A stretch of DNA of 64,000 nucleotides from JACCXG01 sp963836735 (GCA_963836735.1 CAWIKP010000019.1:275818-339817), one strand, 5' to 3'. Positions 17,236 to 28,700 are shown, counted from the stretch's first letter. A program made the numbers and translations. Notes: a model not told the origin generated them from the letters alone.

Positions 17236-20143
17236 CTAAAACTGGAACCGCATCCCCAGCCTGATCAGTCTCGGATTCATGATCTCCAGCGTCTTGTTGA
17301 ATCCCGTCGACCCTGTCGCGGTCACGTCATACTGCCGGCCGAGAGTCGTTGACGCGTTGAAGCACGTTGAACATATCCATCGTCAGCATGAGCTGTGAGC
17401 CACCGCGGAACGCGAAGCCCTTCTCCGCTCGCAGGTCGAGCGTGAACACACCCGGCAGGCGGTTGGCGTCCGGATCGACCAGGAGCACCCGCTTCTCCGG
17501 CAGCCCGGGATCGCTCGACTCCACCGTCGAGAAGAACGGCTGACCGAACCCTTCACGCGCCACGACGCTGCCCGCGATGTTGATGCGATACGGCAGCTGG
17601 TAGGCGCCGCCGGCGGTGAACTGGTAGCGCGGCAGCAGCAGATAGATTTCGCTCTTGCCGCTGCCGTTGGTCTGGGTCACGTACGCCCCGCCCTCGATGT
17701 TCGGCCAGGTCGTCGAGGGTGTCGGATCCTGCACGGCGGTCGACGTATCGTCGAAGTACTCCCGGTGCGAGTTGGTCGAGAAGCCGACCCGTCCCATCCA
17801 CCGGTTCGACATGCGCTTGGTGGCCTGCACTTCGAACCCGACAAATCGCTGGTGATAATCCGGCCGGTTGCGGTATTCCGCACCGTTGCCGACCGGCAGG
17901 CTTTCGGGCCGCGGCGCGTAGTAGGCCTGGCTGTAGGCGCCGAGCGGCGGCACGTTGCCCTCGACCATGCCTTCCTGCACGTAGTCGGCACGAGTGATCC
18001 CGACGAGCGGATAGACGGTGTTGCCCGTGGTCAAGTCGATGCCGCTCCAGATCACGTCGTTGAACCGCCGCCAGGTCAGGGCCGCGCTGATCCCGAAGTC
18101 GGGCGCGAGCTCGCGATCGATGCCGATGACCAGCTCGTGGGTCTTGGGCGACTTCAGATCCGGATCGACGCGATTGAAGTTGACGCCGGAGGCCGGATGC
18201 TCCGGGTCCACGCCCGCCCAGTTGACCAGCTCATCGAGCTCACCGGGATCGGCGACGTTGTTGCCGTTGCGATCCGTTGCGGAGTAGATCAGGACCGCCA
18301 GCGAGGCCGCCGAGAATCCCTGCACCGTCCCGGACCCGAGCTGGCTGCCGAACATCCCGTAGCTGGCGCGCAGGAGCGTGCGTCCGGTGTCGTCGAGCGC
18401 GTAGGTGGCACCGATTCTCGGAGACCAGAGGCCGAGATCGATCATCTTGCTCTCCGCCGGTGAGGTGATCGCCGGCAGCAGATCCGGGAAGCCAGGGCTC
18501 GCGTTCTGCGGGCTCTCGAGCATCGACGCGTACGCGCGGTCGTAGCGCAGCGCCAGCTGGGTGGTCAGGCGGCCGCTCTTGATGGTGTCGCCGACATAGA
18601 TGTTCTGATTCACGGTCTCGCTCGACGCGAAGAACGGGCGCCAGATCCACGCCGCGATGCTGCGGGTGCTCGCGTAATCAGCCGAGTGGAGGCTATCAAC
18701 GGCTGTGCCCGGAAAAATCTGCGTCTCGTCGTCGCGCGTCTTGCGCCAGCTCCCGCCGAAGGTCACCTCGTGGACGCCGCGCACCCAATTGCCGTCGACC
18801 AGCGTGCTGAAGTCGGGCCGATCGGTGGCGTAGTAGTAGAACGATCCATGGCGTACGCGGCCGGCATCACGGTAGCCGGACACGTCGAGGCCGCCTTGGG
18901 GATCGAACGTGAATCCGTTGCCGACATACCCGGCCCGCGCGGTGACGAACACGTTGTTGCCGAGGATCAGGTTGACCTGTCCCTTATAGAGCGGCGTCGG
19001 ACCGCTCTGGTTCCACGTGGTCTCCGGCGCGCGCAACGGGCTCGCGCCACGGCCGATCTTGGTCTTGTTGCCGCGGAAGAACAGGAACTCGGGACGGATC
19101 CGCTGATTGATCTGCGCGGTGGACTTGAGCGCGACGTTCTCGAGCGTGGTCTTGTCGGGGTCGCCGTTCAGCGTGAACAACGTGCTCTCGGTGCGGCCGT
19201 ACGATCCCCAGGCCCACCAGCGGTCGCGGATCACCGGGCCGCCGAGATCGAAGCCGTAGTCGGTGAGGTCTTTCATGCGGTTGCCCTTGCCGCTGTCACC
19301 GGCGAGCTCGGCGAGGTCGTCGGGGAGATTCGTGCTCTGCAGCCCTTCACCGGCGCCGTAGATGTGCGCGGCGCCGCTTGCGCGGTTCGCGCCGGTCTTG
19401 AACTGCATGTTCAGCTGCACGCCGGCGGTCGGATTGGTCGCCGACGCGCCGCCGGTCGTGACGCTCATCTCCTGGAACATGTCGAAGTTGTAGTAGGTCG
19501 GCGAGCTCCCGGTCGCCGCGAGATCCGTCACCGGAATGCCGTCGAGATTCCAGGTGTTGTCGGCGAGCCCGGCCCCCTTGGCAAGGTAGTTGGACTGCTG
19601 GCCCGATTCCGCTCCGCCGACGTTCACGCGATCGACCACCACGCCGGGGATGGTCTGCAGCACGACCCATGGATCGCGCGCCGTCGGCAGCTGCTGCAAC
19701 TCCTCGTACGACACTCCGGTCGTGACCGTGTGGCGCGCAGGGTCGACAACGGGTGCCTCGCGATTGACCTGCACGGTCTCGGTCACGCCGCCGACCTGCA
19801 GGGTGGCCTTCAGCGGCACGCTCGTGCCCGCGGCGACGCGCACGGTCTCGTTGCGGTAGGTGTTGAATCCCTGCAGCGAGACGGTGAGCGTGTAGACGCC
19901 CGGCGCCAGGTTCAGAAAATGGGCTTCGCCGCTGGTGTCGGTGACCTGCTGCTGCGTGGCGGGGCCGGCTATCTCGACCGTCGCCCCCGGCACCGCGCGG
20001 TCCTGCGCATCCTGCACCGTGACGTCGATGCGGCCCTGAAACAGCGTCTGAGCTGCCGCCGGTCTTGCGCCGATGAGCGCCAGCGCCAGAGCGAGGCCGA
20101 GCAGCCGGCGCGCGAACGCCCCCTCAGCGAGTGAACTGATCAT
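17236..20143 (-). CDS. TonB-dependent receptor/Oar-like outer-membrane protein 1, frame-shifted near the end
   Basis: About 969 residues. ATG 20143 follows GGAGG and begins a signal peptide (LLGLALALALIGARPAAAQ). Next come a carboxypeptidase-regulatory-like beta-sandwich (VTVQDAQDRAVPGATVEIAGPA, then YTLTVSLQGFNTYRNETVRV), a plug domain (PVVDPARHTVTTGVSYEELQQLPTARDPW, then WNLDGIPVTDLAATGSSPTYYNFDMF) and a long 22-strand-type barrel. The last about 30 codons are in another frame: from 17335 the reading RQYDVTATGSTGFNKTLEIMN ends in RLIRLGMRFQF and TAG, the aromatic end that outer-membrane barrels need for assembly. Such proteins import or bind large ligands with TonB-ExbBD energy. The ligand is unknown, and no SusD-type partner is adjacent. 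Confidence 0.9.
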
Positions 20144-20465
20144 TGAGCCTCCTTCGGATCGCGGCCGAGCGCGCACCCGCGTCGAACGCAAGATCTCTCT
20201 TGTGCCTGTGTTTGCCTCTTCGCGCCCGAGCAATCCCGGTTCCGCACACGACACGTCGAGCCGCCGAGCGACGCGCGGTGGGCCGCAGCAACACGCTGAA
20301 GTGACGAGTGGCCGGGGGCGGCTGGCGAGCGAACGGAGAGCGGGTCGGGCCCGTGAGGCAGGCGCGCTCCTGGATCGCGGTGAGATCCATTGGCCCGCAC
20401 CGGGCCCTCCAATCTTCCGGAGCAAAGTGGTTGTGCAGGTACGGACGCTGGGATGAAATGTGCTT
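20144..20465. promoter_or_regulatory. Divergent promoter gap, 322 bp
   Basis: This gap separates the receptor gene (minus strand) from the methyltransferase gene (plus strand) and must hold both promoters. I see no clear -35/-10 pair, palindrome or repeat. GGAGGCTCAATG at its left edge is the receptor's ribosome site. Nothing else supported. Confidence 0.4.
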
Positions 20466-21491
20466 ATGAGCGCGAACGACTCGAAGCCGGCTGACATCTG
20501 GAAGCTCGCCGATTTGTCGACTCCATGGTCCATTCATGTCGTCGTGACGCTGCGGCGTCGCACAGCACATCGAGGCAGGACGCCAGCAGATCGACGATCT
20601 CGCCCGTGCCGCCGGCGCCGACGCCGACTCACTGCATCGAGTGCTGCGGCATCTGGTACGCCAGGGCATCTTCGAGGAGCCGTCCGCCGGCACCTTCGCG
20701 CTGAATGACGCGGCCCGGCCGCTTGCTCGACGACGGGATCGGACTCGGCTTCGATCTCGACAGCTTCGGCGGTCGGATGGCGCACGCGTGGAACACGCTG
20801 CTCACCGCGGTGAGGACGGGCCGGCCCGCGTATCACGAGATCTTCGGCCGTCCGTTCTGGGACGACCTCGCCGCGCACCCGGCGATCGCCGAACGCTTCG
20901 ACGCCTTGATGGGACCGCCAGGCCACGGCATTCCCGATCCGCAGGTGCTGCCGTCGGGAGACTGGAGCAGCGTGCGCACGGTCGCCGATATCGGCGGCGG
21001 CACGGGCACGCTCCTCGCCGAGGTGCTGCGCGCGCATCCAGACGTTCACGGAATCCTCGTCGATCAGCCAGGCACGATCGCGCGGGCCGAAGCGCTGCTC
21101 CGCGAAGCCGGGCTCATCGATCGCGTCACGCTGGCGCCGCAAAGCTTCTTCGACCCGCTGCCGGCGGGCGCCGACCTCTACTTGTTGAAGAGCGTGCTGA
21201 GCGACTGGCCCGACCCGGAAGCCATCGCAATCCTCACGCGCTGTGCGGAGGCGGCACGGTCCGGGCGGCCGAGTCGTGCTCGTCAACGGCGTGTCGCCAG
21301 ACAGCAGTGATGGTCCGGCGCCCGAGCTGCTGATGATGGTGCTCGTCGGCGGCCGCGATCGCAGCCTGTCGGAGTTCCGGGCACTCGCACGCCGGGCCGG
21401 TCTCGACGTGGCCGCCGTCGAAAAAGTGCGTTCCAATCGGTTGACGGTCGAGTGCGTGCCCGTGGGCGGCGTGACACAATCGGAACCATGA
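20466..21491 (+). CDS. SAM-dependent O-methyltransferase (COMT/acetylserotonin type), frame-shifted three times
   Basis: A class I methyltransferase of about 341 residues that moves a methyl group from S-adenosylmethionine to a small hydroxylated molecule. The N-terminal winged-helix dimerisation part reads ADIWKLADLSTPWSIH, then VAQHIEAGRQQIDDLARAAGADADSLHRVLRHL in the next frame. The catalytic domain has the SAM site VRTVADIGGGTGTLLAEVLR, the acidic ILVDQP strand and LKSVLSDWPDPEAIAILTRC, the usual COMT-like post-II motif. The end GRVVLVNGVSPD to TVECVPVGG lies in a third frame. Shifts are near 20555, 20715 and 21255. ATG 20466 chosen at the start of the domain. The stop overlaps the ATG of the zinc-finger gene (ATGA), so they are coupled. 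Confidence 0.82.
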
Positions 21492-22003
21492 GCCAGAGCA
21501 CCTGCCCCCACATCGACGCGATCGAATCGGTCAAGACCGCCAAGGCGCACGAGTGCGAAGAGTGCGTGAAAACGGGCTCGCAATGGGTGCACCTGCGCAC
21601 CTGCCAGACGTGCAGCGTGACACTGTGCTGCGACTCCTCGCCAAACCGGCACGCCAGCAAGCACGCCCGCTCGAGCCACCACCCCGTCGTCGCCTCCGCC
21701 GAGCGCGGTGAACGATGGCTCTACTGCTTCCCGGACGAGGCATTCGCGGAGTACCGAGCTATGGCCGCTAGGCTGCTGGGCGCTGTGGACCGCTGGGCCG
21801 CTGGGCCGATTCAAACACCGACGACAGCCTTCCGGCTAAAGCCGGAAGCCACACCGTGGGAACTTGGCCGGACGAGCCGGGACCCGCGGCAGCGGATAGT
21901 CGACCGAGCGGACCAGCGGACCAGCGAACCTACGACCGCTGGTAATAGTCACTTCCCGCCCGGTAGAGTGCCATTGTCGGGCCAGTCCCGCGTTCCCGAA
22001 TGA
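21488..22003 (+). CDS. UBP-type zinc-finger protein with a repeat-derived tail
   Basis: The first about 90 residues form a ZnF-UBP domain: CPHIDAIES, then CEECVKTGSQWVHLRTCQTCSVTLCCDSSPNRHASKHARSSHHPV and GERWLYCFPDEAFAEY. Its cysteines and histidines bind zinc; in eukaryotes this domain binds ubiquitin tails, in bacteria the role is unknown. The remaining about 80 residues (from RLLGAVDRWAAGP on) are translated from a hairpin of intergenic repeats at 21781-21930 and are unlike any domain. A single frame change near 21750 would end the protein at TAG 21769, the usual length. Start ATG 21488 overlaps the methyltransferase stop, and the long version ends exactly on the ABC gene start (ATGA). 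Confidence 0.75.
   Translation: MSQSTCPHIDAIESVKTAKAHECEECVKTGSQWVHLRTCQTCSVTLCCDSSPNRHASKHARSSHHPVVASAERGERWLYCFPDEAFAEYRAMAARLLGAVDRWAAGPIQTPTTAFRLKPEATPWELGRTSRDPRQRIVDRADQRTSEPTTAGNSHFPPGRVPLSGQSRVPE
21781..21930. repeat. CCGCTGG-repeat hairpin enclosing a REP palindrome
   Basis: Left arm: GACCGCTGGGCCGCTGGGCC (about 21788-21807). Right arm: GAGCGGACCAGCGGACCAGC (21905-21924), its imperfect reverse complement. Both are runs of an 8-bp unit CCGCTGGN, the same unit as at 59673. Inside lies the palindrome CCTTCCGGCTAAAGCCGGAA (21828-21852 including its GCCAC tail), a variant of the REP family at 47892, 48856 and 58039. Confidence 0.55.
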
Positions 22004-22717
22004 TCCCCGGTCTCCACGTCCGCCAGCTTCACAAGCGGTACGGCGCCCTTGCCGCCCTGACCGATGTTTCCCTCACGGTGCACGAGGGAGAGGTCCTCGG
22101 GCTGATCGGCCCCAACGGCGCGGGCAAGACCACGTTGTTCGAGTGCATTGCGGGTGTCCTCCCTGCCGACTCCGGCACCGTCATGGTGAACGACCGACCG
22201 GTGCCCGGGCCCGACCGCGGCTCGCACCTGTTCTTCATGCCCGACGGGATCGCGCCCTGGGCATCGCAGACCGTCGCGTGGGCGCTCGACTTCACCATTG
22301 GATTTTTTGGCGGCGATCCGGCGCGGCTGCCTGGCGTGACCGAACGGCTGCAGATTGGGCCGCTGATGCGGCGGCGGGTGGGGACGCTGTCGAAGGGCGA
22401 ACGGAAGCGATTCCTGCTGGCAATCGCGATGCTCACCCCGCAGCCGCTGATGATGGCCGATGAACCGTTCGACGGGCTGGATCTCCGTCAGAGCCGCGAG
22501 GTTGGCACGGCGCTTCGCGAGCATGCCGCGGCGGGCCGGACCGTGTTCCTGTCGATCCATCAGATCGCCGACGCGGCGCGGGTCTGCGATCGCTTCGTGC
22601 TGCTCAGCGCCGGACGCGCGTGCGGCGAAGGCAGCCTCGACGAACTGATCGCGCTCGCGCGCGCCCGCGGTGCCAGGCCGGTACGGGCTCGAAGAGGTCG
22701 TGCTTGCGCTCACGTAG
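22000..22717 (+). CDS. ABC transporter ATP-binding protein, frame-shifted at the end
   Basis: A cytoplasmic ATPase subunit of an ABC transporter or exporter, about 239 residues. Walker A is GLIGPNGAGKTTLFECIAG, the signature motif is TLSKGERKRFLLAIAML, Walker B is PLMMADEPFDGLDL and the switch His is FLSIHQIADAA. The first 225 residues read cleanly from ATG 22000. The normal end (RYGLEEVVLALT then TAG at 22715) needs a frame change near 22675; without it the reading runs on into the next gene. It belongs with the ABC-2-like membrane protein immediately downstream, and overlaps the preceding zinc-finger stop by ATGA. The substrate is unknown. Confidence 0.88.
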
Positions 22718-24033
22718 CGGCGCCTTCAACTGGCTGCTGCGCAAGGAGTGGCGCGAGCTGATGGCGTCGCGCTCGTGGTGGGTGATGCTGCTGCTCATCG
22801 GACCGCTGGCCGGGATGTCGTTCATCAGCGCCGTCCGGACCTACGGGGAGCTGAGCGGCGTCAACGGCACAGCCGCGGGCGTCGGCGAAGCCTTCTCGCC
22901 GCTGATCGGAATCTGGGCGCCGACCTTCAGCGCGTGCGAGCTCGCCGCCGCCTTCCTGCTGCCCTTCGTCGCGATTCGTCTGGTCTCGGGCGATCGTCAG
23001 AGCGGCGCGCTGAAGCTGGAGCTGCAGCATCCGATGCCGGCAATGACACGCATGTCAGCAAAAGCGATCGTGCTCGTCGCGGCATGGCTCATCGCATCGA
23101 TTCCTCCGCTGCTCGGAATCGTGCTCTGGAAAGCTCTATGGCGGGACCGTTCATGTTCCCGAGCTGGCCGCCGTGTTCGCCGGCCATCTGCTCAACGCCG
23201 GCCTGACCATCGCGCTGGCGTGCGCGACGGCCTCGGCAACCGATCATCCGTCGACCGCCGCCATCCTCACGCTCGGCGTGACCGTCGGCACGTGGATCCT
23301 CAATTTCGCCGCAGCCGTTCACGGCGGCATCTGGGATCGCGCGGCGGCCTACACGCCGACGGCGATGGTCGGCGAGTTCCAGCACGGGCTCGTGCGGCTC
23401 GACGCCGTGCTGGTCGCCAGCACCTTGATCGCGCTTGGCTGTGGCCTCGGGTCGATCTGGATGCGCCTCGGCGTTCCGTCGCGGCGCCGCCTCGGTGAGT
23501 CGCTCGCGGCAGCCGGCGCCGCGCTCGTCACGATCCTGGCGTTCGCACAGGCCACCACGAGCTGGGACGCCTCCGAGGCGCGCGCGAACTCGTTCACGCG
23601 TCCGGATGAAGCCGCGCTCTCGCGGATATCCGGACCGATTCGAATCAACGTGCACCTCGCCGCCGAGGATCCGCGCCGCGTCGATCTCGAACAGCGCGCC
23701 TTGTCGAAGCTCCGCAGGGTCCGGCCGGACGTGCAGGTGCGCTACACCGCGGCCACGTCCACGGGACTCTTCGAACAGACCAGCGAGCACTACGGCGAGA
23801 TCTGGTACGAGCTGTCCGATCGAAAGGTCATCAGCCGGGCGACCACTGCCGACGGCGTGCTCGGCAGCATCTACGAAGTCGCGGGCCTTACAGCGCCCGC
23901 CACCACGGAGGAGGACATCTTCCGTGGCCATCCCCTGGCGGCCGAGCCGAAAGGCGCGGCGGCACTGTTCTATGGCGTCTGGCCGGCAGCAGTGGGGGCT
24001 GCGGCCTTGTGGAGTTGGAGGAGGGAGTCATGA
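22704..24033 (+). CDS. ABC-2-type membrane protein with C-terminal soluble domain, one frame shift
   Basis: Membrane partner of the ATPase, about 442 residues. The N-terminal part has ABC-2 features: FNWLLRKEWRELMASRSWWVMLLLIGPLAG, the segment ELAAAFLLPFVAIRLVSGDRQSGALKLELQ and further helices (AIVLVAAWLIASIPPLLGIVLW, LLNAGLTIALACATA, ILTLGVTVGTWILNF, VLVASTLIALGCGL). The C-terminal about 150 residues are soluble (RINVHLAAEDPRRVDLEQRALSKLRRVRPDVQVRY), resembling the GldG-like domain fused to some transporters of this kind. The frame changes near 23130, where an extra A in GGAAAG is a likely cause. No ATG fits; TTG 22704 overlaps the ATPase end. The stop overlaps the next gene (ATGA). Confidence 0.75.
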
Positions 24034-24825
24034 CAACGAGGGGGTCGCTCGCCGTGGCCGCGGCAATCACGCTGATGACGGCAGCCGGCGCGGCGGAAAT
24101 CAAGGTCGACCTCTCGAAGGAGGACGTCGGCAAACCGCCGAAGACCTTCGAGCCCATGGTCGGCACCTGGGTCGTCGCCCAGGACGGTCCCGACAAAGTG
24201 ATCATGGTCGACGGCCGGCCGTGGGTGGCGAGCAAGGACAACCCCACACGCCTGCTCGTGCAGAGCGCCCGGAAGCTCTATGGCACCTCGAACGAAGAGC
24301 TGATGGACAACGCGAAACAGTTCGCCTACTACCCGGTCGCCGTGCTGAAGAGCGTCGACACACTTCTCCGACGGCACCATCTCCGTCAAGTTCAAGACCG
24401 TCGCCGGGGATGCCGATCGCGCCTCGGGCATTCTCTTCAACGTGAAGCCGAACGGCGACTGGCTGGCGATCCGCTACAACGACACCGAGAACAACGTCGG
24501 TCTCTGGGAGTTCCACAACGGGATCCGCCGGCTGATGAAGTTCAGCAGCCGCGATCACAAGTTCATGCTCGATCGCAGCCAGTGGCACGAGCTGAAGCTG
24601 ACCGTCGATCACGCCAACCTCAAGGCCGATCTCGACGGCGAGCTCGCGCTCGAGTACGTGCTCGGCAGCGAGCCGGGCCCCGGCCGCAACGGCGCTCCTC
24701 CCAACCCGGACCTGTTCCCAGCGAACAATCCGGTGCTTCGTCCTCCCGTGGCGGGCAAGGTCGGCCTCTGGGCCAAGACCGACAGCACCAGCTATTTCAA
24801 AGACTACGTCATCGTTCCCAAGTGA
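24030..24825 (+). CDS. Exported LamG/DUF1080-like concanavalin-fold protein, one frame shift
   Basis: About 264 residues. ATG 24030 overlaps the stop of the permease gene and starts a signal peptide (GSLAVAAAITLMTAAGAAE). The mature protein has the jelly-roll pattern of DUF1080/LamG-type proteins: FEPMVGTWVVAQDGPDKVIMVDGRPW, then FSDGTISVKFKTVAGDADRASGILFN, WLAIRYNDTENNVGLWEFHNG and the closing KVGLWAKTDSTSYFKDYVI. The frame changes near 24362, where an extra base in an ACACAC run explains it. Relatives bind or hydrolyse sugars, including 3-keto-disaccharides. No catalytic residues can be assigned here. It lies in a run of coupled genes from 20466 onward. Confidence 0.78.
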
Positions 24826-24839
24826 CCGAGAGGTATCCC

Positions 24840-27800
24840 GTGCGCCTATCTGCACTCTTGCTGCTCTGCTCGCTTCTCGCTCTGCCCGCACCTTCATCCG
24901 CGGCGCTTGCCCGCCGGAGCCCTGGCGTAGGCGGGGGCCAATCCCCCAACAACTCGGCCATCGTCGTGCTGGTCACCGACCAGAGCGGCGCGGTCGTGAA
25001 GGACGCGAAGATCTCGATCGCCAACAACCAGACCGGCGCCATCCGTGAGGCGGTGTCGGCCGCCGACGGCAGCGCATCGATTCCCGGCCTGCCGCTTACC
25101 GGCACATATACCGTCCACGTCTCCAAGCCTGGCTTTGGCGACGAAGAACGTAGCGATATCACGCTCCGCGCCGGCGAAACCGCGACGCTGAAAGTGAAGC
25201 TGCTCGTCGGCTCCGAGAAGACCGAGGTCACGGTCTACGGCACGGCAGAGGGGGTCCGCGCGGACGCGCAGATCGGCGGATCGCTCGACACCCATCAGAT
25301 CGACGAGATTCCGATCCTCGGCCGCAAGGTGACGACGCTGCCGCTGATGAATGCGGCGTTCCGCCAGGCGAAGGGAACCGGAGACCTGTTCGTGAACGCC
25401 GTCTACTTCGTCACAGGGGCCGGCGGACGCCGCCAGACCACGGTCACGCTCGACGGCGCGAACAACGACGAAGCCTGGGGCCGCCAGACGATGATCGCGA
25501 CCGTGCCCATGGGCGCGATCCAGGAGATGTCGCTGCTGACCAACGCGTTTTCCGCGGAGTTCGGCTGGACCTCGGGTCCGGCGCTGAACATCGTCACCAA
25601 GTCAGGCACCAATGCCCTGCACGGCGAGGGCATCTACCTGGCGCGTCCGGGTGGATGGCAGGCCGAAACGTTCTCGACGAAGGGCTTCTGCGCACCGTCG
25701 GTGTCCACCTGCGTCACACCCGCGACGCTGCAGGCGATCAATCCGGTGGACATCCCGGACGAGTTGAACCAGGTGTCCGGCTCGATTGGCGCGCCGCTCG
25801 TGAAGGACAAGACGTTCCTGTTCGCGACGGCGGACTACACGGCGCAGGATCGCACCACGTATCTTTCGAGCACGCTCCCGGCGTTCGTGCTGCCGCCGGA
25901 TGGCAATCTCGCCTACACGGGGAACTACCGTCAGACGCTCTTCAACGGCCGCGTCGATCACAAGCTGACGCCGTCACAAACGCTGATGGCCCGCGTGAAC
26001 TTCGACACCTTCCACGACAACAATCCGCAGGATGCAGTGGGCGGGACCAACGCGCCGAGCGTGGCGCGCAAGTACTCGCGAAGCTCCTGGACCGCGCAGG
26101 CCAATCACACCGCGATCTTGAGCTCGAACCTGCTGAACGAGGCCCGCTTCGCGTATCTGAACGGCGATCCGGTGACGCTCTGGGAGGCGCAGGAGCTCTC
26201 GACCACCTACACGCGCGCCGGCTCGGTGCCCTTCACGGTCGGTCAGTCCCGCGTGTCGGATCTGTTCGGCCACCAGCTGCAGCTGGCGGATACCCTGACG
26301 TGGACGCGCGGCAGGCACAACCTGCGCTTCGGCGGCAGCATGGTCCATCACACGTCGGGCGGACAGGGAGGCGAGCCCGGAACCGCCGTGCTCGGCACCT
26401 TCCAGTTCCGCAACACCACGACCGCTCCGCTCGATCAGCTGACGCTGGCGGACGTGCAGCAATACACGCAGCCGATCAGCTACGGCATCACGAGCTACGA
26501 GTTGAAGCAGTGGATGCTCGTCGGGTTCGCCCAGGACAACTTCCGCGTGAGGGACGACCTCACGCTCGACCTCGGGCTGCGCTACGACCGCCAGACGCTG
26601 ACCGATGCCACCGCGGACTTCGCGCCGCGCGTGGGCTTCGGCTGGCATCCGAACGGCGATCCGCGGCTCTCCGTACGCGGCGGCTACGGGATGTACTACA
26701 CGCAGATCCGATCGAATTCGATCGCGAACTCGCTCACTGGCGGACTCGACGGTTTGACCAGCTACACTGCGGTCGCGGGTCAGCTCGGCTTCCCCACCTG
26801 CCTGACCGCGCCCTGCGTTCCCCTCCAGTTCGACCCGAAGACGCTGCCGCCGTCACAGCTCCCCGCGCGCGACGTCACGATCCGGGCCGGTGAAGCGGGA
26901 GTTCTACCGGACGCAGTTCGCGAGCTACGGCCTCAACTTCGACCTGCTGCCGAACTATCCGGACGAATTCCTGAACCCGCGCAGCCAGGTCGCCTCGATC
27001 GGGACCGAGCGTGAGGTGATGAAGGGGCTGTTCGCGGGAGCCGACTACGTCCACCAGCATTGGACCAACCTGGATCGCACCGTGGATTTGAATGCGGCCG
27101 CGCCATTCGATCGGACCGCGCCCGGCCAGACCCGGACGGTTGCCGCCGCCAACGCGACGCGGCCCATCCTGCCGGTGAATGGCGGGATCCGGCAGGTGAA
27201 CGTGCTGACGAACCTCGGAGAAGCCGACTACAACGGGCTGCAGACGCAGCTGTCCTACCGCGGCAACTCCCGGATCTATGCCTCGGTCAGCTACACGCTG
27301 TCGAAGGCGACCAACACCAGCGAGCCGGATGGCAACGGCGTCGGTCCCAACGAGAACAACATCGCGCGGCTCGGCGAAGTGGAGCGCGGCCCGAGCCTGC
27401 TCGACCAGCGGCATCGCGCGGTGCTCAGCTTCCTCTACCGCTTCCCGTACGAGATCACGGCCGGCACGGTAACCCAGCTCGCGTCAGCGCGCCCGTTCAA
27501 CTCGACGACCGGCATCGACAACAATGGCGACGGCGCCAACAACGATCGCCCGGTCGTCAACGGCAGCGTCATCAGCAAGTCGGCATTCCGCGGAACCCGC
27601 ACGGAGGATGTGTCGATCTTCCTGGAGGGGCGCCTGAAGCTGAATCATCAGGCGCTGCTGCTGCGGCTCGAAGGCTTCAACATCTTCAACCACGGCAACT
27701 ACCTTGGCCGCGGCCAGACGATCTACGGCGATACCGCTACCGTGAACGACACGTTCGGGCAACTGGTGAGCGCCGGCACGACCACGAATGCATTGCCAGC

Positions 27801-27858
27801 CTTTGCGAACGTGGATCCGCCGCGGATGTTCCAGCTGCAGCTCAGATATCAGTTCTGA
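24840..27858 (+). CDS. TonB-dependent receptor/Oar-like outer-membrane protein 2, one frame shift
   Basis: About 1005 residues starting at GTG 24840 with GAGAGG upstream. A signal peptide (LSALLLLCSLLALPAPSSAA) is followed by a carboxypeptidase-regulatory-like domain (VVLVTDQSGAVVKDAKISIANNQTGAIRE, then YTVHVSKPGFGDEERSDITL). The plug region shows RRQTTVTLDGANNDEAWGRQ and FSAEFGWTSGPALNIVTKSGTN. The long barrel ends in PPRMFQLQLRYQF, a proper aromatic terminus. The frame changes near 26885 (PARDVTIR, then KREFYRTQFASYGLNFD). Such proteins sit in the outer membrane and take up large or scarce ligands. The gene follows the LamG-like protein by 14 bp, suggesting it works with it, perhaps on a polysaccharide. 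Confidence 0.9.
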
Positions 27859-27917
27859 GTTCGCGGGTTTGCGGGTTCGCGGGGGGGCTCGCACATCTAC
27901 TCGTGTGCGAGCCAGGC

Positions 27918-28537
27918 TCATTGAACGCGGTCGTAGACCGCCTTCGAGTCTTTCGTGTTGAAGGCGATGCTCTCGATGTGCTCGGTCAGCACCAGGCGGC
28001 CGTTGGCGTCGAGCGACCACGACTTCAGCAGCGTCCGCTCGGTGCTGGAGAATTCCTGGCGCAGGCCGCCCTTCTCCCATTTCGATTTCGTTTTGATCGT
28101 GCCGCCCGGGACCTGCATCTGAATCGTCTTGCCGTCGACCTTGAAGTCCCACTTGCCCCGCGGTTCGATGAAGCTCACGTCACCCGGGGTGGCGATGATT
28201 TGCAGTTCCACCGCCACCTGGTGCAGCACGCTGAGTGCCGCCTGCGCCGCTGCCTCTCCGGGCATCATGTTCGACGGCTCCGGGCCTCCCGCTGCCGCGC
28301 CGCCGCCTCCGCCGCCGCGGCCGCCGCGCTGCGGGGCCGCCAGCGCGAGCAGCGCGCCGCCGCGCCCGCCCCCGGACGACCGGGTGGCGTGGGCGCTGAC
28401 AGGTTGGGGCTGAGCTCCTTATTGAGCTTCCAGGTGCCGGTCAGGCTCTGAGCAATGTCAGCAGGGGACGGGGATTGAGCCGCGGCCAGGGTCGTAAGGC
28501 CGGCCGCGACCGCTGCCGCGATGAAAGGTGTCCGCAC
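27918..28537 (-). CDS. Exported protein with Gly-rich linker, paralogue of the 39477 gene, one frame shift
   Basis: About 206 residues. ATG 28537 begins a signal peptide (TPFIAAAVAAGLTTLAAAQ), then SLTGTWKLNKELSPN, the opening shared with the protein at 39477. A Gly/Ala-rich linker of about 45 residues follows; the frame changes inside it near 28375, at a G-run. The C-terminal domain reads VELQIIATPGDVSFIEPRGKWDFKVDGKTIQMQ, then KSKWEKGGLRQEFSS and LVLTEHIES, ending KAVYDRVQ. The 39477 protein has matching pieces (ATKWEEGKLRVEKKF, TIKRVYDERE). No enzyme motif is visible. I would call this a lipocalin-like or DUF family of unknown role, probably periplasmic. Confidence 0.7.
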
Positions 28538-28700
28538 ACGGTCGAATACGCCTTTGGCGTACCAGCCGTTTCCTGGCAGGCCGTGGTGAAACGTTGCACG
28601 GCCTGCGAGTTCACGGAGAACTCACCATTCTCGTCGGAGCAACGGAGAAATCGGACCGTTTAAGACATTTCTGGTAGGCACAGGCATCGGCCCGTTCCCG

